A stretch of 50,798 nt of DNA from Nitrosomonas sp. (GCF_019752095.1 NZ_JAIEMO010000027.1:1-50798); one strand, 5' to 3'. Numbered from the stretch's first letter, positions 16,233 to 26,904 are shown. Notes: a model not told the origin generated them from the letters alone. Numbers and translations are program-made.

Positions 16233-17576
16233 TCATAGTAAAGCAAGCCGCATATCTGTCAACACTTCTGACAAATGCGTGGTGAAACGCGCTGCAGTAG
16301 CACCATCAATGACGCGATGATCGTAGGAAAGTGACAAAGGAAGTATTAGACGTGGAACAAACTGGTGGTCTCGATAAACCGGTTTAGTGTCAGCTCTTGA
16401 AATTCCTAAAATAGCGACTTCAGGAGCATTGATAATCGGTGTGAATGCTGTCCCACCAATCCCACCTAAACTCGATATAGTAAAACTGGCGCCCTGCATA
16501 TCAGCGGGTTTTAATTTGCCCTCACGCGCCAATGAAGATAGCTTGGTTAACTCTTCGGCAATTGCGATAATACCTTTTTGATCGACATCTTTAATCACAG
16601 GCACAACTAAACCATTACTGGTATCCACTGCAAAGCCGACATGATAGTAATGTTTGATAACTAAGCTGACCTCACCACCTGAATTATTATCGAGTGATGC
16701 GTTAAATTCCGGGAATTTCTTTAGCGGTGCGATCAATGCTTTCATCAAAAATGCCAATAGAGTTAATTTTACTTTACTGCCATTCTGATTTGCGTTGGAT
16801 TTTTTCCGCAACGCTTCCAAATCAGTAATATCCGCCTCATCAAACTGGGTTACATGCGGGATCATTACCCAATTCCGGTGCAAATTGGCACCAGAAATTT
16901 GTTTGATTCGTGTCAGGCTCTTTAACTCGATGGACCCATATTTAGAAAAATTTACTTCGGGCCATGGTAGCAAATCAAGCACCGCACCAGAACTCCCATT
17001 TCCAGGCTTTGATAATTCTTCCTTTACATAAGCTTGCACATCTTCTTTCAGGATGCGATGCTTAGGGCCACTTCCTGTGATTAACTCCAGATTAACACCA
17101 AGTTCCCGGGCAAAGCGGCGAATTGATGGGCTGGCATGCGCCTTAGAAGAAACATTGTCTGTAGTCGATGTCTGTTGTGGCGCGTTTTCTTGCTTTCGCT
17201 GAACCTCCTCCGGTTTGACCTCAACTTCAGACACAACTTTCTCGATATCCTGATGGGTGTTTTCTTTCGCTGCAGCTTGGAGCGGAGTTTCTGTTTCTTT
17301 TTCTGTTTCTTTTTCTGTTTCTGTTTCTGTTTCGCCAGAATCTTCGATGGTTAAAATTGCTGTACCTTCCGATACCTTGTCTCCGGGTTTGACAAAAATT
17401 TCCTTGATCAAACCGGCAAAGGGTGATGGAATCTCGATGGTGGCCTTGTCGGATTCAAGTGTAATCAGCGAATCCTCTGCTTTAACAGCATCACCCGCTT
17501 TAGTTAGGATTTCAATAACAGGAACGTCTTTGAAATCTCCGATATCAGGAATAAAAACTTTTTTTAGTTCAGCCAC
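16233..17576 (-). CDS. aceF: Pyruvate dehydrogenase E2, dihydrolipoyl acetyltransferase
   Basis: The 447-residue E2 has one lipoyl domain with the modified Lys in ESDKATIEIP (about residue 44). A low-complexity Glu/Thr linker (about residues 81-95) follows, then a peripheral subunit-binding domain (SPSIRRFARELGV...HRILKEDVQAYV). The catalytic acyltransferase domain has the His-Asp motif SYDHRVIDGATAARF near the C-terminus. It transfers acetyl groups to CoA in the pyruvate dehydrogenase complex. It follows aceE by 91 bases. No lpdA (E3) is in the window. The linker DNA is a near-tandem repeat of TTTCTG units. Confidence 0.96.
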   Translation of the reverse strand: MAELKKVFIPDIGDFKDVPVIEILTKAGDAVKAEDSLITLESDKATIEIPSPFAGLIKEIFVKPGDKVSEGTAILTIEDSGETETETEKETEKETETPLQAAAKENTHQDIEKVVSEVEVKPEEVQRKQENAPQQTSTTDNVSSKAHASPSIRRFARELGVNLELITGSGPKHRILKEDVQAYVKEELSKPGNGSSGAVLDLLPWPEVNFSKYGSIELKSLTRIKQISGANLHRNWVMIPHVTQFDEADITDLEALRKKSNANQNGSKVKLTLLAFLMKALIAPLKKFPEFNASLDNNSGGEVSLVIKHYYHVGFAVDTSNGLVVPVIKDVDQKGIIAIAEELTKLSSLAREGKLKPADMQGASFTISSLGGIGGTAFTPIINAPEVAILGISRADTKPVYRDHQFVPRLILPLSLSYDHRVIDGATAARFTTHLSEVLTDMRLALL

Positions 17577-17667
17577 ATGCTTTCCTCAAATTGCACCGCT
17601 AAAAAGAGATAATAATGCAAGAATTTGACTTGGACGATTAATGTTATTTCACGCTTTCGCTTTAAAC

Positions 17668-20340
17668 TCAGCTTATCGCGGGATTCGGTTTCTCAGGGTC
17701 AATGCCATATTTCTTTATGGCGTCCGCAACCTGCTTATTTGAAATTTTCTCTTCTTCCGACAAGGCTTTGAGTGCTGCAACGGTAATATAAAAACGATCC
17801 ACTTCAAAAAAATGCCGTAATTTTTCACGTGTATCAGAGCGCCCAAAACCATCTGTTCCTAGAACACAATATCGTCCAGGAACAAATTCGCGAATTTGAT
17901 CAGCATAAATTTTCATATAATCGGTTGCCGCAACTACAGGCCCTTTATGCCCTTTAAGGCAATTTCCCACATGGGACAGTTTAGCCGGTTGCGTAGGGTG
18001 CAGCATATTCCAACGCATAACACCCAGCGCCTCACGCCTTAGTTCATTGAAACTGGTGACGCCCCAGATATCGGCATCAACATTATATTCCTGCTTGAGT
18101 ATTTCGGCGGCTGCGATCACTTCGCGCAGTATAGCTCCCGCCCCTAATAACTGAACACGTAGCCTTTTGCTGCTTTTATTTCCTAGTTTAAACAGATACA
18201 TACCCCGAAGAATATTTTTCTCAGCACCAACAGGCATTTCAGGATGCGAATAGTTTTCATTCATTACTGTAATATAGTAATAAACATCCTCTTGCTCTTG
18301 ATACATCCGGCGCAATCCATCCTGGATAATGACAGCCAGCTCATAGGCAAATGCCGGATCATACGATACACAATTAGGAATCGTTGACGCAACGATATGA
18401 CTATGTCCATCTTCATGCTGCAACCCTTCACCATTCAATGTCGTACGACCTGCTGTCCCGCCCAGTAAAAAGCCGCGACAACGCATATCTCCGGCTGCCC
18501 AAGCTAAGTCACCAACACGCTGAAAGCCAAACATGGAATAAAAAATAAAAAATGGAATCATCTGAATTCCATGTGTACTATAAGACGTCGCAGCGGCGAT
18601 CCAGGATGACATTGCGCCCGCTTCACAAATGCCTTCTTGCAGGATCTGTCCATGCTTGTCTTCTTTATAATACATCAGTTGATCGGCATCTTGCGGCGTA
18701 TACAATTGTCCCACCGATGACCAGATCCCCAGTTGTCGGAACATACCTTCCATACCAAAGGTGCGCGACTCATCGGCAACAATCGGGACGACATGCTTAC
18801 CGATTTTTTTATCTTTGACCAGAATATTCAGAATACGCACATAAGCCATGGTCGTTGACGACTCATGTCCTTTTGCACTGGCTTTCAGCAATGATTCAAA
18901 AGCGGATAATGGCGGCACTTGTAATGATTCCGACTTAGTTTTACGGCGATGAAAAGCACCTCCCAACGCTTTACGTCGCTCTTCCATGTAAGTGAATTCT
19001 GGAGAATCTTTAGCAAACGTGAGATAAGGTACTTCGTCTATCTTGTCATCCGGAATATCCAAACCAAAACGATTACGGAAAGCTTTGAGTGACGTGGTTC
19101 CCATCTTTTTCTGCTGATGCGTAATGTTTTGCGCTTCCCCGGCTTCACCCATACCATACCCTTTAATAGTTTTAGCGAGTATTACGGTAGGTTGACCGGT
19201 ATGTTTGACCGCCGCTGCATAAGCTGCATATACCTTATAGGGATCATGCCCACCCCGGTTTAACCGCCAAATATCATCATCCGACATATTGGCAACCATT
19301 TCCAATAATTCAGGGTATTTTCCAAAAAAGTACTTACGCACGTATGCGCCATCGCGCGACTTAAAGTTCTGATATTCTCCGTCCACGCATTCCATCATGC
19401 GTTTCTGCAATAAACCTTTAGTATCCTTAGCTAACAAAGGATCCCAATAGGATCCCCAAATCACTTTGATCACATTCCAACCAGCACCCCGAAACGCACC
19501 CTCCAACTCCTGGATAATTTTGCCATTTCCTCGCACTGGTCCATCTAGACGCTGAAGATTACAGTTAACTACAAAAATGAGATTATCCAAATTCTCACGG
19601 GATGCCAATGAAATTGCACCGAGCGATTCGGGCTCGTCCATTTCACCATCACCCATGAATGCCCAGATTTTCCGTCCTTCGGTGTTAACCATTTCCCGGC
19701 TACCAAGGTATTTCATGAATCGTGCTTGATAAATCGCCATTATCGGGCCCAATCCCATTGAAACAGTTGGGAATTGCCAGAAAGTGGGCATTAACCAAGG
19801 ATGCGGATAAGAAGACAAACCATTTCCGCCGGCTTCTTGACGAAAATTATCCAGCTGATCCTGACTTAATTCTCCAGATAGAAATGCATACGCATAAACG
19901 CCTGGGGAGGAGTGCCCCTGCACATAAACTAAATCTCCACCGTGAGTCTCACACGGCGCACGCCAGAAGTGATTGTAACCGACATCGTAGAGCGTTGCTG
20001 CTGATGCAAAACTCGCTATATGCCCACCAACATTGGTTTCTTTATTGGCACGCAGCACCATCGCCATGGCATTCCAGCGAACATACGAGCGAACTCTGTG
20101 TTCGATCGCGTTATTTCCCGGTGAATGCGCTTCTTTGCCAGTCGGAATCGTGTTGATATAAGCAGTTCTAGCGCTATAAGGCAAATAAGCACCCGAGCGG
20201 CGTGCTTTTTCAATCAGCATTTCCAGCAGAAAGTGAGCGCGCTCCCCGCCAGCACTAACAATAACTGAATCCAGCGCATCCAGCCACTCCTGTGTTTCTT
20301 GCGGATCAATATCGGGTTGTAATTCCATTTCCAAAGACAC
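17668..20340 (-). CDS. aceE: Pyruvate dehydrogenase E1 (homodimeric)
   Basis: The 890-residue E1 decarboxylates pyruvate with thiamine diphosphate and acetylates the E2 lipoyl group. The ThDP motif is visible as GDGEMDEPESLGAI ending in FVVNCNLQRLDGP, and VGGHIASFASAATLYDVG marks the N-terminal region. The C-terminus has VLGTDGFGRSDTREKLR. The length is normal for the proteobacterial AceE type. It is 25 bases from folD, upstream on the same strand, and 91 bases from aceF, consistent with one transcript. Confidence 0.97.
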   Translation of the reverse strand: MSLEMELQPDIDPQETQEWLDALDSVIVSAGGERAHFLLEMLIEKARRSGAYLPYSARTAYINTIPTGKEAHSPGNNAIEHRVRSYVRWNAMAMVLRANKETNVGGHIASFASAATLYDVGYNHFWRAPCETHGGDLVYVQGHSSPGVYAYAFLSGELSQDQLDNFRQEAGGNGLSSYPHPWLMPTFWQFPTVSMGLGPIMAIYQARFMKYLGSREMVNTEGRKIWAFMGDGEMDEPESLGAISLASRENLDNLIFVVNCNLQRLDGPVRGNGKIIQELEGAFRGAGWNVIKVIWGSYWDPLLAKDTKGLLQKRMMECVDGEYQNFKSRDGAYVRKYFFGKYPELLEMVANMSDDDIWRLNRGGHDPYKVYAAYAAAVKHTGQPTVILAKTIKGYGMGEAGEAQNITHQQKKMGTTSLKAFRNRFGLDIPDDKIDEVPYLTFAKDSPEFTYMEERRKALGGAFHRRKTKSESLQVPPLSAFESLLKASAKGHESSTTMAYVRILNILVKDKKIGKHVVPIVADESRTFGMEGMFRQLGIWSSVGQLYTPQDADQLMYYKEDKHGQILQEGICEAGAMSSWIAAATSYSTHGIQMIPFFIFYSMFGFQRVGDLAWAAGDMRCRGFLLGGTAGRTTLNGEGLQHEDGHSHIVASTIPNCVSYDPAFAYELAVIIQDGLRRMYQEQEDVYYYITVMNENYSHPEMPVGAEKNILRGMYLFKLGNKSSKRLRVQLLGAGAILREVIAAAEILKQEYNVDADIWGVTSFNELRREALGVMRWNMLHPTQPAKLSHVGNCLKGHKGPVVAATDYMKIYADQIREFVPGRYCVLGTDGFGRSDTREKLRHFFEVDRFYITVAALKALSEEEKISNKQVADAIKKYGIDPEKPNPAIS

Positions 20341-20365
20341 TCATTAAAGGTTAATTGGCTTAAAA

Positions 20366-21226
20366 TTACTTAATACTGGCCTGAGCACGTTCCGCAGCCA
20401 AGATGGTGTTACACAGCAGCATGGTAATTGTCATCGGCCCTACCCCACCTGGAACTGGTGTAATGTAACTGGCAATCTCTTTGACAGATTCAAAATCGAC
20501 ATCGCCGCAGAGCTTACCATCCGGCAATCGATTAATGCCTACATCCACAACTACAGCCCCTAGTTTTACCATTTTAGCAGTAATCATGCTCGGTTTTCCT
20601 GTTGCGACTACCAAAATATCAGCATTTTTAGTAAATTGCGACAAATCACGTGTTTTCGAAGTGCAGATAGTAACTGTAGCGCCTTGCTCTAATAGCATCA
20701 GTGCCATCGGTTTTCCAACAATATTGCTGCGTCCAACCACTACTGCGTGCTGACCTTCTATTGGAATATGGTTCTTTTCCAGCATTACCATCACCCCATA
20801 GGGAGTACAAGGTGAGAATGCGGTGTTTCCAGTAACTAATGCGCCAACGTTATAGAGATGGAAACCATCCACATCTTTCTCAGTGGCAATAGAGGTTATG
20901 ACGCGATTATTCTCAAAATGCGCTGGGAGCGGCAATTGGACTAGAATACCGTGGATATGTGGATTCTCATTGAGCGATTGAATACACGCCAATACCTCAT
21001 CCTGTGTTGCATTCTCTGGAAAGCTATGCACTTCAGAATAAATGCCAATATCGCCACATGCTTTGATTTTATTCCTAACATAAATTGCGGATGCCGCATT
21101 ATTGCCAACGATAATCACGGCCAACCCAGGCTTTACGCCTGACTGAACGAGTTTGTCAGCACGAACTTTCCACTCAGCGCGCACCAATTCTGCTACTTTC
21201 TTGCCATCAAGAATATGAGTACCCAT
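20366..21226 (-). CDS. folD: Bifunctional methylene-THF dehydrogenase/cyclohydrolase
   Basis: The 286-residue enzyme interconverts 5,10-methylene-, methenyl- and 10-formyl-THF. It shows the conserved [18 protein letters not shown], the QLPLPAHF and EKDVDGFH blocks, the Rossmann [19 protein letters not shown], and the signature [13 protein letters not shown]. It provides one-carbon units that MetF, encoded nearby, reduces for methionine synthesis. It leads the folD-aceE-aceF series. Confidence 0.97.
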   Translation of the reverse strand: MGTHILDGKKVAELVRAEWKVRADKLVQSGVKPGLAVIIVGNNAASAIYVRNKIKACGDIGIYSEVHSFPENATQDEVLACIQSLNENPHIHGILVQLPLPAHFENNRVITSIATEKDVDGFHLYNVGALVTGNTAFSPCTPYGVMVMLEKNHIPIEGQHAVVVGRSNIVGKPMALMLLEQGATVTICTSKTRDLSQFTKNADILVVATGKPSMITAKMVKLGAVVVDVGINRLPDGKLCGDVDFESVKEIASYITPVPGGVGPMTITMLLCNTILAAERAQASIK

Positions 21227-21319
21227 TTATTTGTCAGCAGCCAGTTGATCCATTACGATGAGTTTAATGCTATACATAGGAAAACATGAAGCATATTTAT
21301 TGACAGCCATGCTCCAAAG

Positions 21320-22009
21320 TTAATTGACTTGTTTTGCTTTTTTAATTTTTGCGCGATACATAAAGATGCCGATCAAGAATACCGGTATAACAAAAAGCGC
21401 TGCCGCAATAAGTCCTGCCGCAAGAATTGCAATCGTGCTATTTCCTGGCATAAACAAAGTTACAAACCAAATTACCAGAAAGGCTATCAACAAACCACCA
21501 TAAAGCATTATTTTCCGACCGCGGTCATACAATCGCCAGAAGGTACCAGAGACTTGCGTATCGTCAACATAATGATCAAATACTTCAGCCAAGCTATTGT
21601 CGCCCATCTCAGACTCATAACCAATGGCTACCGCCAAGGCATTGTGATCATCTTCCAGCTTGGACATTTTTCTCAGAAAATCGATACGCTTGACCGCTTT
21701 TTGTTGAGGCAATCTGTCTTGGATTAGCATCGCTTGTAATGCTGCAAAAGCTAACTCACGTGCATCCTCGGCGTTCCCTAAGTTTTCTGCAAATTTCCAC
21801 ATTGCACCGAACAAGTACAGTTGAATTGTCATTTCGTAAAATTCTGGCGCAAAATCATAATTCTTGCTTGCTAACAGCTCAAGCTGTGTAGCCTTAACTT
21901 CTTTAGCATGTGCGATACATGCATCCACTGTCGAAACATCTGAAGTGATAATCTCTGATACTGGTGTTTCCACAACCGGCTTATCGGCAGTGGTATTCTT
22001 CTCATTCAT
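21320..22009 (-). CDS. Conserved-looking membrane protein of unknown function
   Basis: The 229-residue protein has an N-terminal soluble helical region (about 1-165) rich in acidic residues and Ala/Leu. Two transmembrane helices follow near the C-terminus (about 167-187 and 193-216), with a short basic cytoplasmic tail (YRAKIKKAKQVN). A hairpin anchor with a large N-terminal cytoplasmic domain is predicted. I do not recognise a family. It sits 93 bases upstream of folD on the same strand. Confidence 0.65.
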   Translation of the reverse strand: MNEKNTTADKPVVETPVSEIITSDVSTVDACIAHAKEVKATQLELLASKNYDFAPEFYEMTIQLYLFGAMWKFAENLGNAEDARELAFAALQAMLIQDRLPQQKAVKRIDFLRKMSKLEDDHNALAVAIGYESEMGDNSLAEVFDHYVDDTQVSGTFWRLYDRGRKIMLYGGLLIAFLVIWFVTLFMPGNSTIAILAAGLIAAALFVIPVFLIGIFMYRAKIKKAKQVN

Positions 22010-22180
22010 TTCATGACCTCGTACTTTTTTATTTTAATCAGAACATTGATGCATATTATATACTGGCTTACCCAAACAGGAAAAAGATCATTCCGAATGC
22101 ATCACCGATGCACAATTTGAACCTAATTCTCTGAAGATCACATTAATTCTTGATTAGATTAAAGAAATGGATACAAATTA

Positions 22181-23038
22181 CTAAGCATATTCTTGAAGAT
22201 TCAATCGCTGCCAAATAATCGAGGTTAGATTGGCTGAATTTAATGTATAAAAATGTAACCCGGGCGCGCCTGCTTTTAATAAGCGCTCGCAGAGATTCGT
22301 CACAACATCCAAACCGAATGCTTGGATTGACGCGCTATCATCGCTATACCCTTCTAGCTTCTTGCGAATCCACCGGGGAATCTCAGCGCCACAAGTATCT
22401 GAAAATCTGACAAGCTGAGAAAATTTATTAATCGGCATAATTCCAGGCACTATCGGAATATCTAACCCCGCTACCTCACAAGAATCAACGAAATTAAAAT
22501 AGGCATCAGCGCTATAAAAATACTGAGTAATCGCCGAATTTGCACCTGTTTCAATTTTGCGCTTAAAATTCTCGAAATCCGTTTGCGCAGATCGAGCTTG
22601 CGGGTGGTATTCCGGGTACGCGGCTACCTCAATATGAAATGACGAGCCAAATTCTTTCCGAATAAAGGCGACCAGCTCGCTGGCATAACGAAATTCTCCA
22701 GCTTGCGCCATTCCCGACGGCAGATCACCACGTAGGGCAACAATGTGGCGGATGCCAATCTCAGAATATTTTTCTAGAATAGTTCGAATATTTTGCTGCG
22801 TTGAACCGATGCAAGATAGATGTGGCGCAACCACATGTCCTTCCGATTGAATTTCGAGTACTGTTTCAAACGTCCGCTCGCGCGTTGATCCACCTGCACC
22901 AAAGGTTACCGAAAAGAATTTGGGATTAAATTGTGCCAACTGCTGACGTGTAAGCCGTAATTTCTCGATACCTTGTGGAGTTTGTGGTGGAAAAAGCTCA
23001 AAACTGAAAGTTGGAGAAAATTTTTTTTGTGAGTCCAT
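22181..23038 (-). CDS. metF: 5,10-methylenetetrahydrofolate reductase
   Basis: The 285-residue flavoenzyme reduces methylene-THF to methyl-THF for methionine synthesis. The TIM-barrel motifs are clear: FSFELFPPQTPQG, VTFGAGGSTRERTFETV, HIVALRGDLPSGM, AITQYFYSADAYFNFVDSC and IVPGIMPI. The ATG at 23038 is chosen because the family starts here; a longer frame to 23092 adds an unrelated leader. It follows ahcY by 130 bases on the same strand and probably shares its SAH-controlled transcript. Confidence 0.95.
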   Translation of the reverse strand: MDSQKKFSPTFSFELFPPQTPQGIEKLRLTRQQLAQFNPKFFSVTFGAGGSTRERTFETVLEIQSEGHVVAPHLSCIGSTQQNIRTILEKYSEIGIRHIVALRGDLPSGMAQAGEFRYASELVAFIRKEFGSSFHIEVAAYPEYHPQARSAQTDFENFKRKIETGANSAITQYFYSADAYFNFVDSCEVAGLDIPIVPGIMPINKFSQLVRFSDTCGAEIPRWIRKKLEGYSDDSASIQAFGLDVVTNLCERLLKAGAPGLHFYTLNSANLTSIIWQRLNLQEYA

Positions 23039-23168
23039 CAATGCAAGCCTATGAATTGTACGATTAACACTATTGACACTGATACTTATCACCCTGGTTT
23101 TGGGAGACCTTTATCAGCGAGAGGAACAATCAAACCAGAAAAAATCAATTGCCCCTCTGTTCAAATGA

Positions 23169-24602
23169 TTAATATCGGTACATTTCAGGCTTATAAGGGC
23201 CATTCTTATCTAGGCCCAAATATTTTGCTTGTTCATCCGTCAGTTCTGTAAGTTTCACTCCAAGCTTACCTATATGCAATCGCGCAACTTTTTCATCCAG
23301 TCGTTTCGGCAATATATAGACACTCTTTTGGTAATTCGCCCCATTCTGCCACAACTCCATTTGCGCCAATACCTGATTAGTAAATGAACTGGACATAACA
23401 AAAGAGGGATGTCCCGTGCCGCATCCCAGATTGACCAATCTACCCTGCGCCAACACAATAATACGCCGCCCCGTTGGGAAAATAACATGATCAACTTGCG
23501 GTTTGATATTCTCCCATTCATATTTCTGAATAGAAGCAATATCGATTTCCGAATCAAAATGGCCAATATTGCAGATTATCGCCTGATCCTTCATTTTCAA
23601 CATATGATCATGCGTGATTACGCGCAAATTACCCGTTGCAGTCACAAAAATATCCGCCTGATCACAAGCATCGTTCATCGTAACAACGCGATAGCCTTCC
23701 ATTGCTGCTTGTAACGCGCAAATAGGATCAATCTCGGTAATCCATACCGTTGCCCCCAAACCTCGTAACGACTGTGCGCAACCTTTACCGACATCTCCAT
23801 AACCGCAAACCACAGCAATTTTTCCAGCAATCATTACATCTGTTGCCCGCTTGATGCCATCAACCAACGATTCTCTACAACCATAAAGATTATCAAACTT
23901 TGACTTGGTGACAGAATCGTTTACATTAAATGCTGGAAACGGCAGCGTTCCGTTTTTATGCATTTCGTATAATCGGTGCACCCCAGTCGTGGTTTCTTCT
24001 GTTACACCTCGTATCCTAGCAAGATTCGTTGAATACCAGTTTGGCCGTGAAGCCAACTTGTTTTTAATCGAAGCAAACAAAGCAGTTTCTTCTTCGTTGC
24101 CCGGATTTGCAATCACCGTAGGATCTCTCTCAGCTTTAGCGCCCAGAATGAGCAATAGTGTGGCATCGCCACCATCATCCAAGATCATATTGGCGCCATG
24201 TGATAGCCCATCAACCGACCACTCAAAGATCTGATGAGCATATTCCCAATAATCACTTAAAGATTCACCCTTATAGGCAAAAACTGGAATATTTTGGGCG
24301 GCAATAGCTGCAGCTGCATGATCCTGAGTGGAAAAAATATTACAGGACGCCCAACGTACTTCTGCACCTAACGCCACTAATGTTTCAATTAATACAGCAG
24401 TTTGGATTGTCATATGCAAAGAACCTGCAATACATGCACCTGCCAGTGGTTTCTGATTTGCATACTCATTGCGCAATGCCATTAAACCTGGCATTTCCGT
24501 CTCGGCGATCGCAATTTCTTTACGTCCCCACTCTGCCAATGAGATCTCAGCAATCTTATAGTCAGTAAAGAAGCTACCGTCGGGATTAAGCACAGCGTTC
24601 AT
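23169..24602 (-). CDS. ahcY: S-adenosylhomocysteine hydrolase
   Basis: The 477-residue enzyme splits S-adenosylhomocysteine into adenosine and homocysteine, restarting the methyl cycle. NAD binding is seen in [20 protein letters not shown]. The family blocks [17 protein letters not shown] and [12 protein letters not shown] and the tail [10 protein letters not shown] are present. The ATG at 24602 is chosen because GAGGAGAT lies just upstream; an extended frame to 24671 runs through the riboswitch and is not coding. The gene is preceded by an SAH riboswitch. Confidence 0.97.
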   Translation of the reverse strand: MNAVLNPDGSFFTDYKIAEISLAEWGRKEIAIAETEMPGLMALRNEYANQKPLAGACIAGSLHMTIQTAVLIETLVALGAEVRWASCNIFSTQDHAAAAIAAQNIPVFAYKGESLSDYWEYAHQIFEWSVDGLSHGANMILDDGGDATLLLILGAKAERDPTVIANPGNEEETALFASIKNKLASRPNWYSTNLARIRGVTEETTTGVHRLYEMHKNGTLPFPAFNVNDSVTKSKFDNLYGCRESLVDGIKRATDVMIAGKIAVVCGYGDVGKGCAQSLRGLGATVWITEIDPICALQAAMEGYRVVTMNDACDQADIFVTATGNLRVITHDHMLKMKDQAIICNIGHFDSEIDIASIQKYEWENIKPQVDHVIFPTGRRIIVLAQGRLVNLGCGTGHPSFVMSSSFTNQVLAQMELWQNGANYQKSVYILPKRLDEKVARLHIGKLGVKLTELTDEQAKYLGLDKNGPYKPEMYRY

Positions 24603-24619
24603 AATTATCTCCTCAAAGT

Positions 24620-24691
24620 ATGAACGAGCGCCGTTGTAACTGTACCCGCCATGATGAGCCTCACGGAACAAGCCGTTGCAGCGCTCCTCAC
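24620..24691 (-). promoter_or_regulatory. SAH riboswitch upstream of ahcY
   Basis: On the minus strand the leader reads GAGGAGCGCTGCAAC, then GAGGCTCATCATGGCGGG, then ACAACGGCGCTCGTTC. This matches the consensus of the S-adenosylhomocysteine riboswitch of beta- and gammaproteobacteria. GAGCGC (24682-24688) pairs with GGCGCTC (24626-24632), and the inner bases form the conserved pseudoknot. It ends about 18 bases before the ahcY start, so it probably controls access to the ribosome-binding site. High SAH should raise ahcY, and likely metF, expression. Confidence 0.92.
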
Positions 24692-24753
24692 CACAGGGGA
24701 AGAATTGATTAAGCCTTATTAATAAAAACGAAAAATGAGAATATAACTAAAAT

Positions 24754-25917
24754 TTATAACCCAGCATCGATACGCAATTGCGCAGCCTTATCCGTGGCCT
24801 CCCAAGTAAACTCGGGGAGTTCACGCCCAAAATGCCCATACGCCGCAGTCTTCGCGTAGATTGGGCGCAGTAGATGAAGCGCATGAATTATAGCCCGAGG
24901 ACGCAAATCAAAATGCTTTTCTATCAATTGTCCAATCTTTTCATCAGCTATCCTGCCAGTACCAAATGTATTGACCATTAGCGAAACGGGCCGTGCAACA
25001 CCGATAGCATAGGCAACTTGCACTTCACATTTACTGGCAATTCCAGCAGCCACAATATTCTTTGCGACATAACGCCCAGCATAAGTTGCTGATCGATCAA
25101 CTTTGGATGGATCTTTTCCAGAAAAAGCACCGCCACCGTGATGTGCCGAACCACCATAACTATCAACAATGATTTTTCGCCCGGTTAATCCACAATCACC
25201 CATCGGGCCACCAACAACAAAACGCCCGGTTGGATTGACCAAATACTTAGTGTGATTACTGATCAATTCAGACGGCAATGCAGGTTTAATAATTTCTTCA
25301 ATCACCGCTTCAGTCAATGTTTGGTGCGAAATATCCGGATCATGCTGAGTTGAAATTACGACAGTTTCAATACTCTTTGGTTTATCGTTTTGGTATCGTA
25401 CTGACACTTGCGATTTGGCATCCGGACGCAACCAAGCCAATTGTCCCTTCTTTCTTAGCTCAGCTTGACGTTCAACTAAGCGATGCGCATAAAAAATAGG
25501 CATCGGCATTAACTGCGGCGTTTCGTTGCAAGCAAATCCAAACATCAAACCCTGATCACCTGCACCTTGCTCCATTTCTTCTTCTTCTGATCGATTGACG
25601 CCTTGAGCAATATCCGGAGATTGTTTGTTAAAAGCAGTCAGAACCGCGCAAGTACTTGAATCAAATCCTATATTAGAACTGGTGTAACCAATATTTTTGA
25701 CCGTCTCACGTGCAATAATATTATAATCCACAGAAGCGTGCGTTGTTATCTCACCCGATAATACAATTAAGCCAGTACTACATAGCGTTTCACATGCGAC
25801 TCGCGCATTAGCGTCTTGACTCAGAATCGCATCCAATACAGCATCTGAAATTTGATCAGCAACCTTATCAGGGTGTCCTTCAGAAACAGATTCAGACGTA
25901 AAAAGATATTCACTCAT
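24754..25917 (-). CDS. metK: S-adenosylmethionine synthetase
   Basis: The 387-residue enzyme makes SAM from methionine and ATP. It starts [20 protein letters not shown], contains [17 protein letters not shown] and the phosphate-binding [17 protein letters not shown], and ends [13 protein letters not shown]. Length is standard. It is separated from ahcY by about 150 bases holding the SAH riboswitch, so metK is transcribed on its own or reads into the switch. I see no SAM riboswitch in its own leader. Confidence 0.97.
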   Translation of the reverse strand: MSEYLFTSESVSEGHPDKVADQISDAVLDAILSQDANARVACETLCSTGLIVLSGEITTHASVDYNIIARETVKNIGYTSSNIGFDSSTCAVLTAFNKQSPDIAQGVNRSEEEEMEQGAGDQGLMFGFACNETPQLMPMPIFYAHRLVERQAELRKKGQLAWLRPDAKSQVSVRYQNDKPKSIETVVISTQHDPDISHQTLTEAVIEEIIKPALPSELISNHTKYLVNPTGRFVVGGPMGDCGLTGRKIIVDSYGGSAHHGGGAFSGKDPSKVDRSATYAGRYVAKNIVAAGIASKCEVQVAYAIGVARPVSLMVNTFGTGRIADEKIGQLIEKHFDLRPRAIIHALHLLRPIYAKTAAYGHFGRELPEFTWEATDKAAQLRIDAGL

Positions 25918-25969
25918 AGTTTATGATAATTAAAATTTTGAAAAGTGGTGCAACGTTGAAGGAAGGTAG

Positions 25970-26114
25970 TTGAGAAACTTTCTACATCGCCGTACAGCAT
26001 AAAAAATATGCGGGCACAAAACGCAGCATATTTATCAAATATGAGCAGCGCTTCTTATACCCACTCTTACTTTGTATCGATTTCTTTGAGAACGTTTTCC
26101 AACAGCTTGTTAAG
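25970..26114. repeat. Degenerate MITE-like repeat upstream of metK
   Basis: The minus strand reads TTAACAAGCTGTTGGAAAAC then GTTCTCAAAG, matching the left end of the copy at 13820. The far end (plus strand GTTGAGAAACTTTCTAC) matches the inner part of the other end. The interior is diverged but keeps an AT-rich hairpin (GCATAAAAAATATGC). It lies in the 273-base gap before metK, so it may affect metK transcription. Confidence 0.45.
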
Positions 26115-26190
26115 TATACCTGATTGCATTTTGGGATTCAGCCAATCACAGCGATAATATTATGATCTATGTTCGGTTTTACGGATGCAT

Positions 26191-26904
26191 TCAAACTTGG
26201 CTTTGATCTGCATCCTGATAACCATCATTCATGACGCGCTGTAACCAATTACTGATATCGACAACTTCCTCCCCACACACGGAGTGTGCCATTGGATACT
26301 CATGCCACTCGATTCGATAATTAGCGGCGCATAACTTTTCTTTCGAAGCAATCGCATTTGCGATAGGGATTACCCTATCAGAATTACCATGCGCCATGAA
26401 TATGGGTATCGCAGCATTCATTACACTGGCCTCTGCCGCAAAAGTTTCAGCAAGCGGCAAGTAGCATGATAATGCGACAACCCCACCCAATGGTAAAGGA
26501 TGACGTAACCCGACATGCAATGCCAGGGCTCCTCCTTGAGAAAATCCTGCCAGAAAAATATTTTTTGCTAATATACCGCGCTGCATTTCCCTTTCAATCA
26601 AGGCAGTTATTGCAACTTGTGAACCACGGATACCCAGCTCATCTTGATGATAACTAAAATCAGAAGAAAAAATATCATACCAAGCGCGCAAAATATATCC
26701 ATTATTGATACTAACTGGACGTTCCGGTGCATGTGGAAAAACAAATCGAATCGGCTTCTCGGTTAATAACTCCAGCTCATTGACAATGGGCACGAAGTCA
26801 TTCCCATCGGCACCCAGTCCATGTAACCAAATAATGGCATAAATGGGGCTCGGATTTGTTTCAATCTCAACGGCAGGTAAAAAATTAGTTGTATTTGCTA
26901 TCAT
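26191..26904 (-). CDS. Carboxylesterase (YpfH/EstB-type alpha/beta hydrolase)
   Basis: The protein of about 237 residues is a phospholipase/carboxylesterase-family hydrolase. It has an oxyanion region IIWLHGLGADGNDFVPIV, the nucleophile elbow AGFSQGGALALH, Asp in MAHGNSDRVIP and His in YPMAHSV, a full catalytic triad. It probably cleaves short acyl esters or thioesters in the cytoplasm; the substrate is unknown. ATG 26904 is preferred; the frame extends three codons further. It is divergent from the transglutaminase-like gene, with about 90 bases between. Confidence 0.9.
   Translation of the reverse strand: MIANTTNFLPAVEIETNPSPIYAIIWLHGLGADGNDFVPIVNELELLTEKPIRFVFPHAPERPVSINNGYILRAWYDIFSSDFSYHQDELGIRGSQVAITALIEREMQRGILAKNIFLAGFSQGGALALHVGLRHPLPLGGVVALSCYLPLAETFAAEASVMNAAIPIFMAHGNSDRVIPIANAIASKEKLCAANYRIEWHEYPMAHSVCGEEVVDISNWLQRVMNDGYQDADQSQV

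Noticed and set aside
24603..24671. Upstream extension of ahcY
   Set aside because: It overlaps the SAH riboswitch, and a ribosome-binding site lies directly before 24602.
25918..26190. SAM riboswitch before metK
   Set aside because: None of the conserved SAM riboswitch blocks I know is visible; the gap holds a degenerate MITE-like repeat instead.
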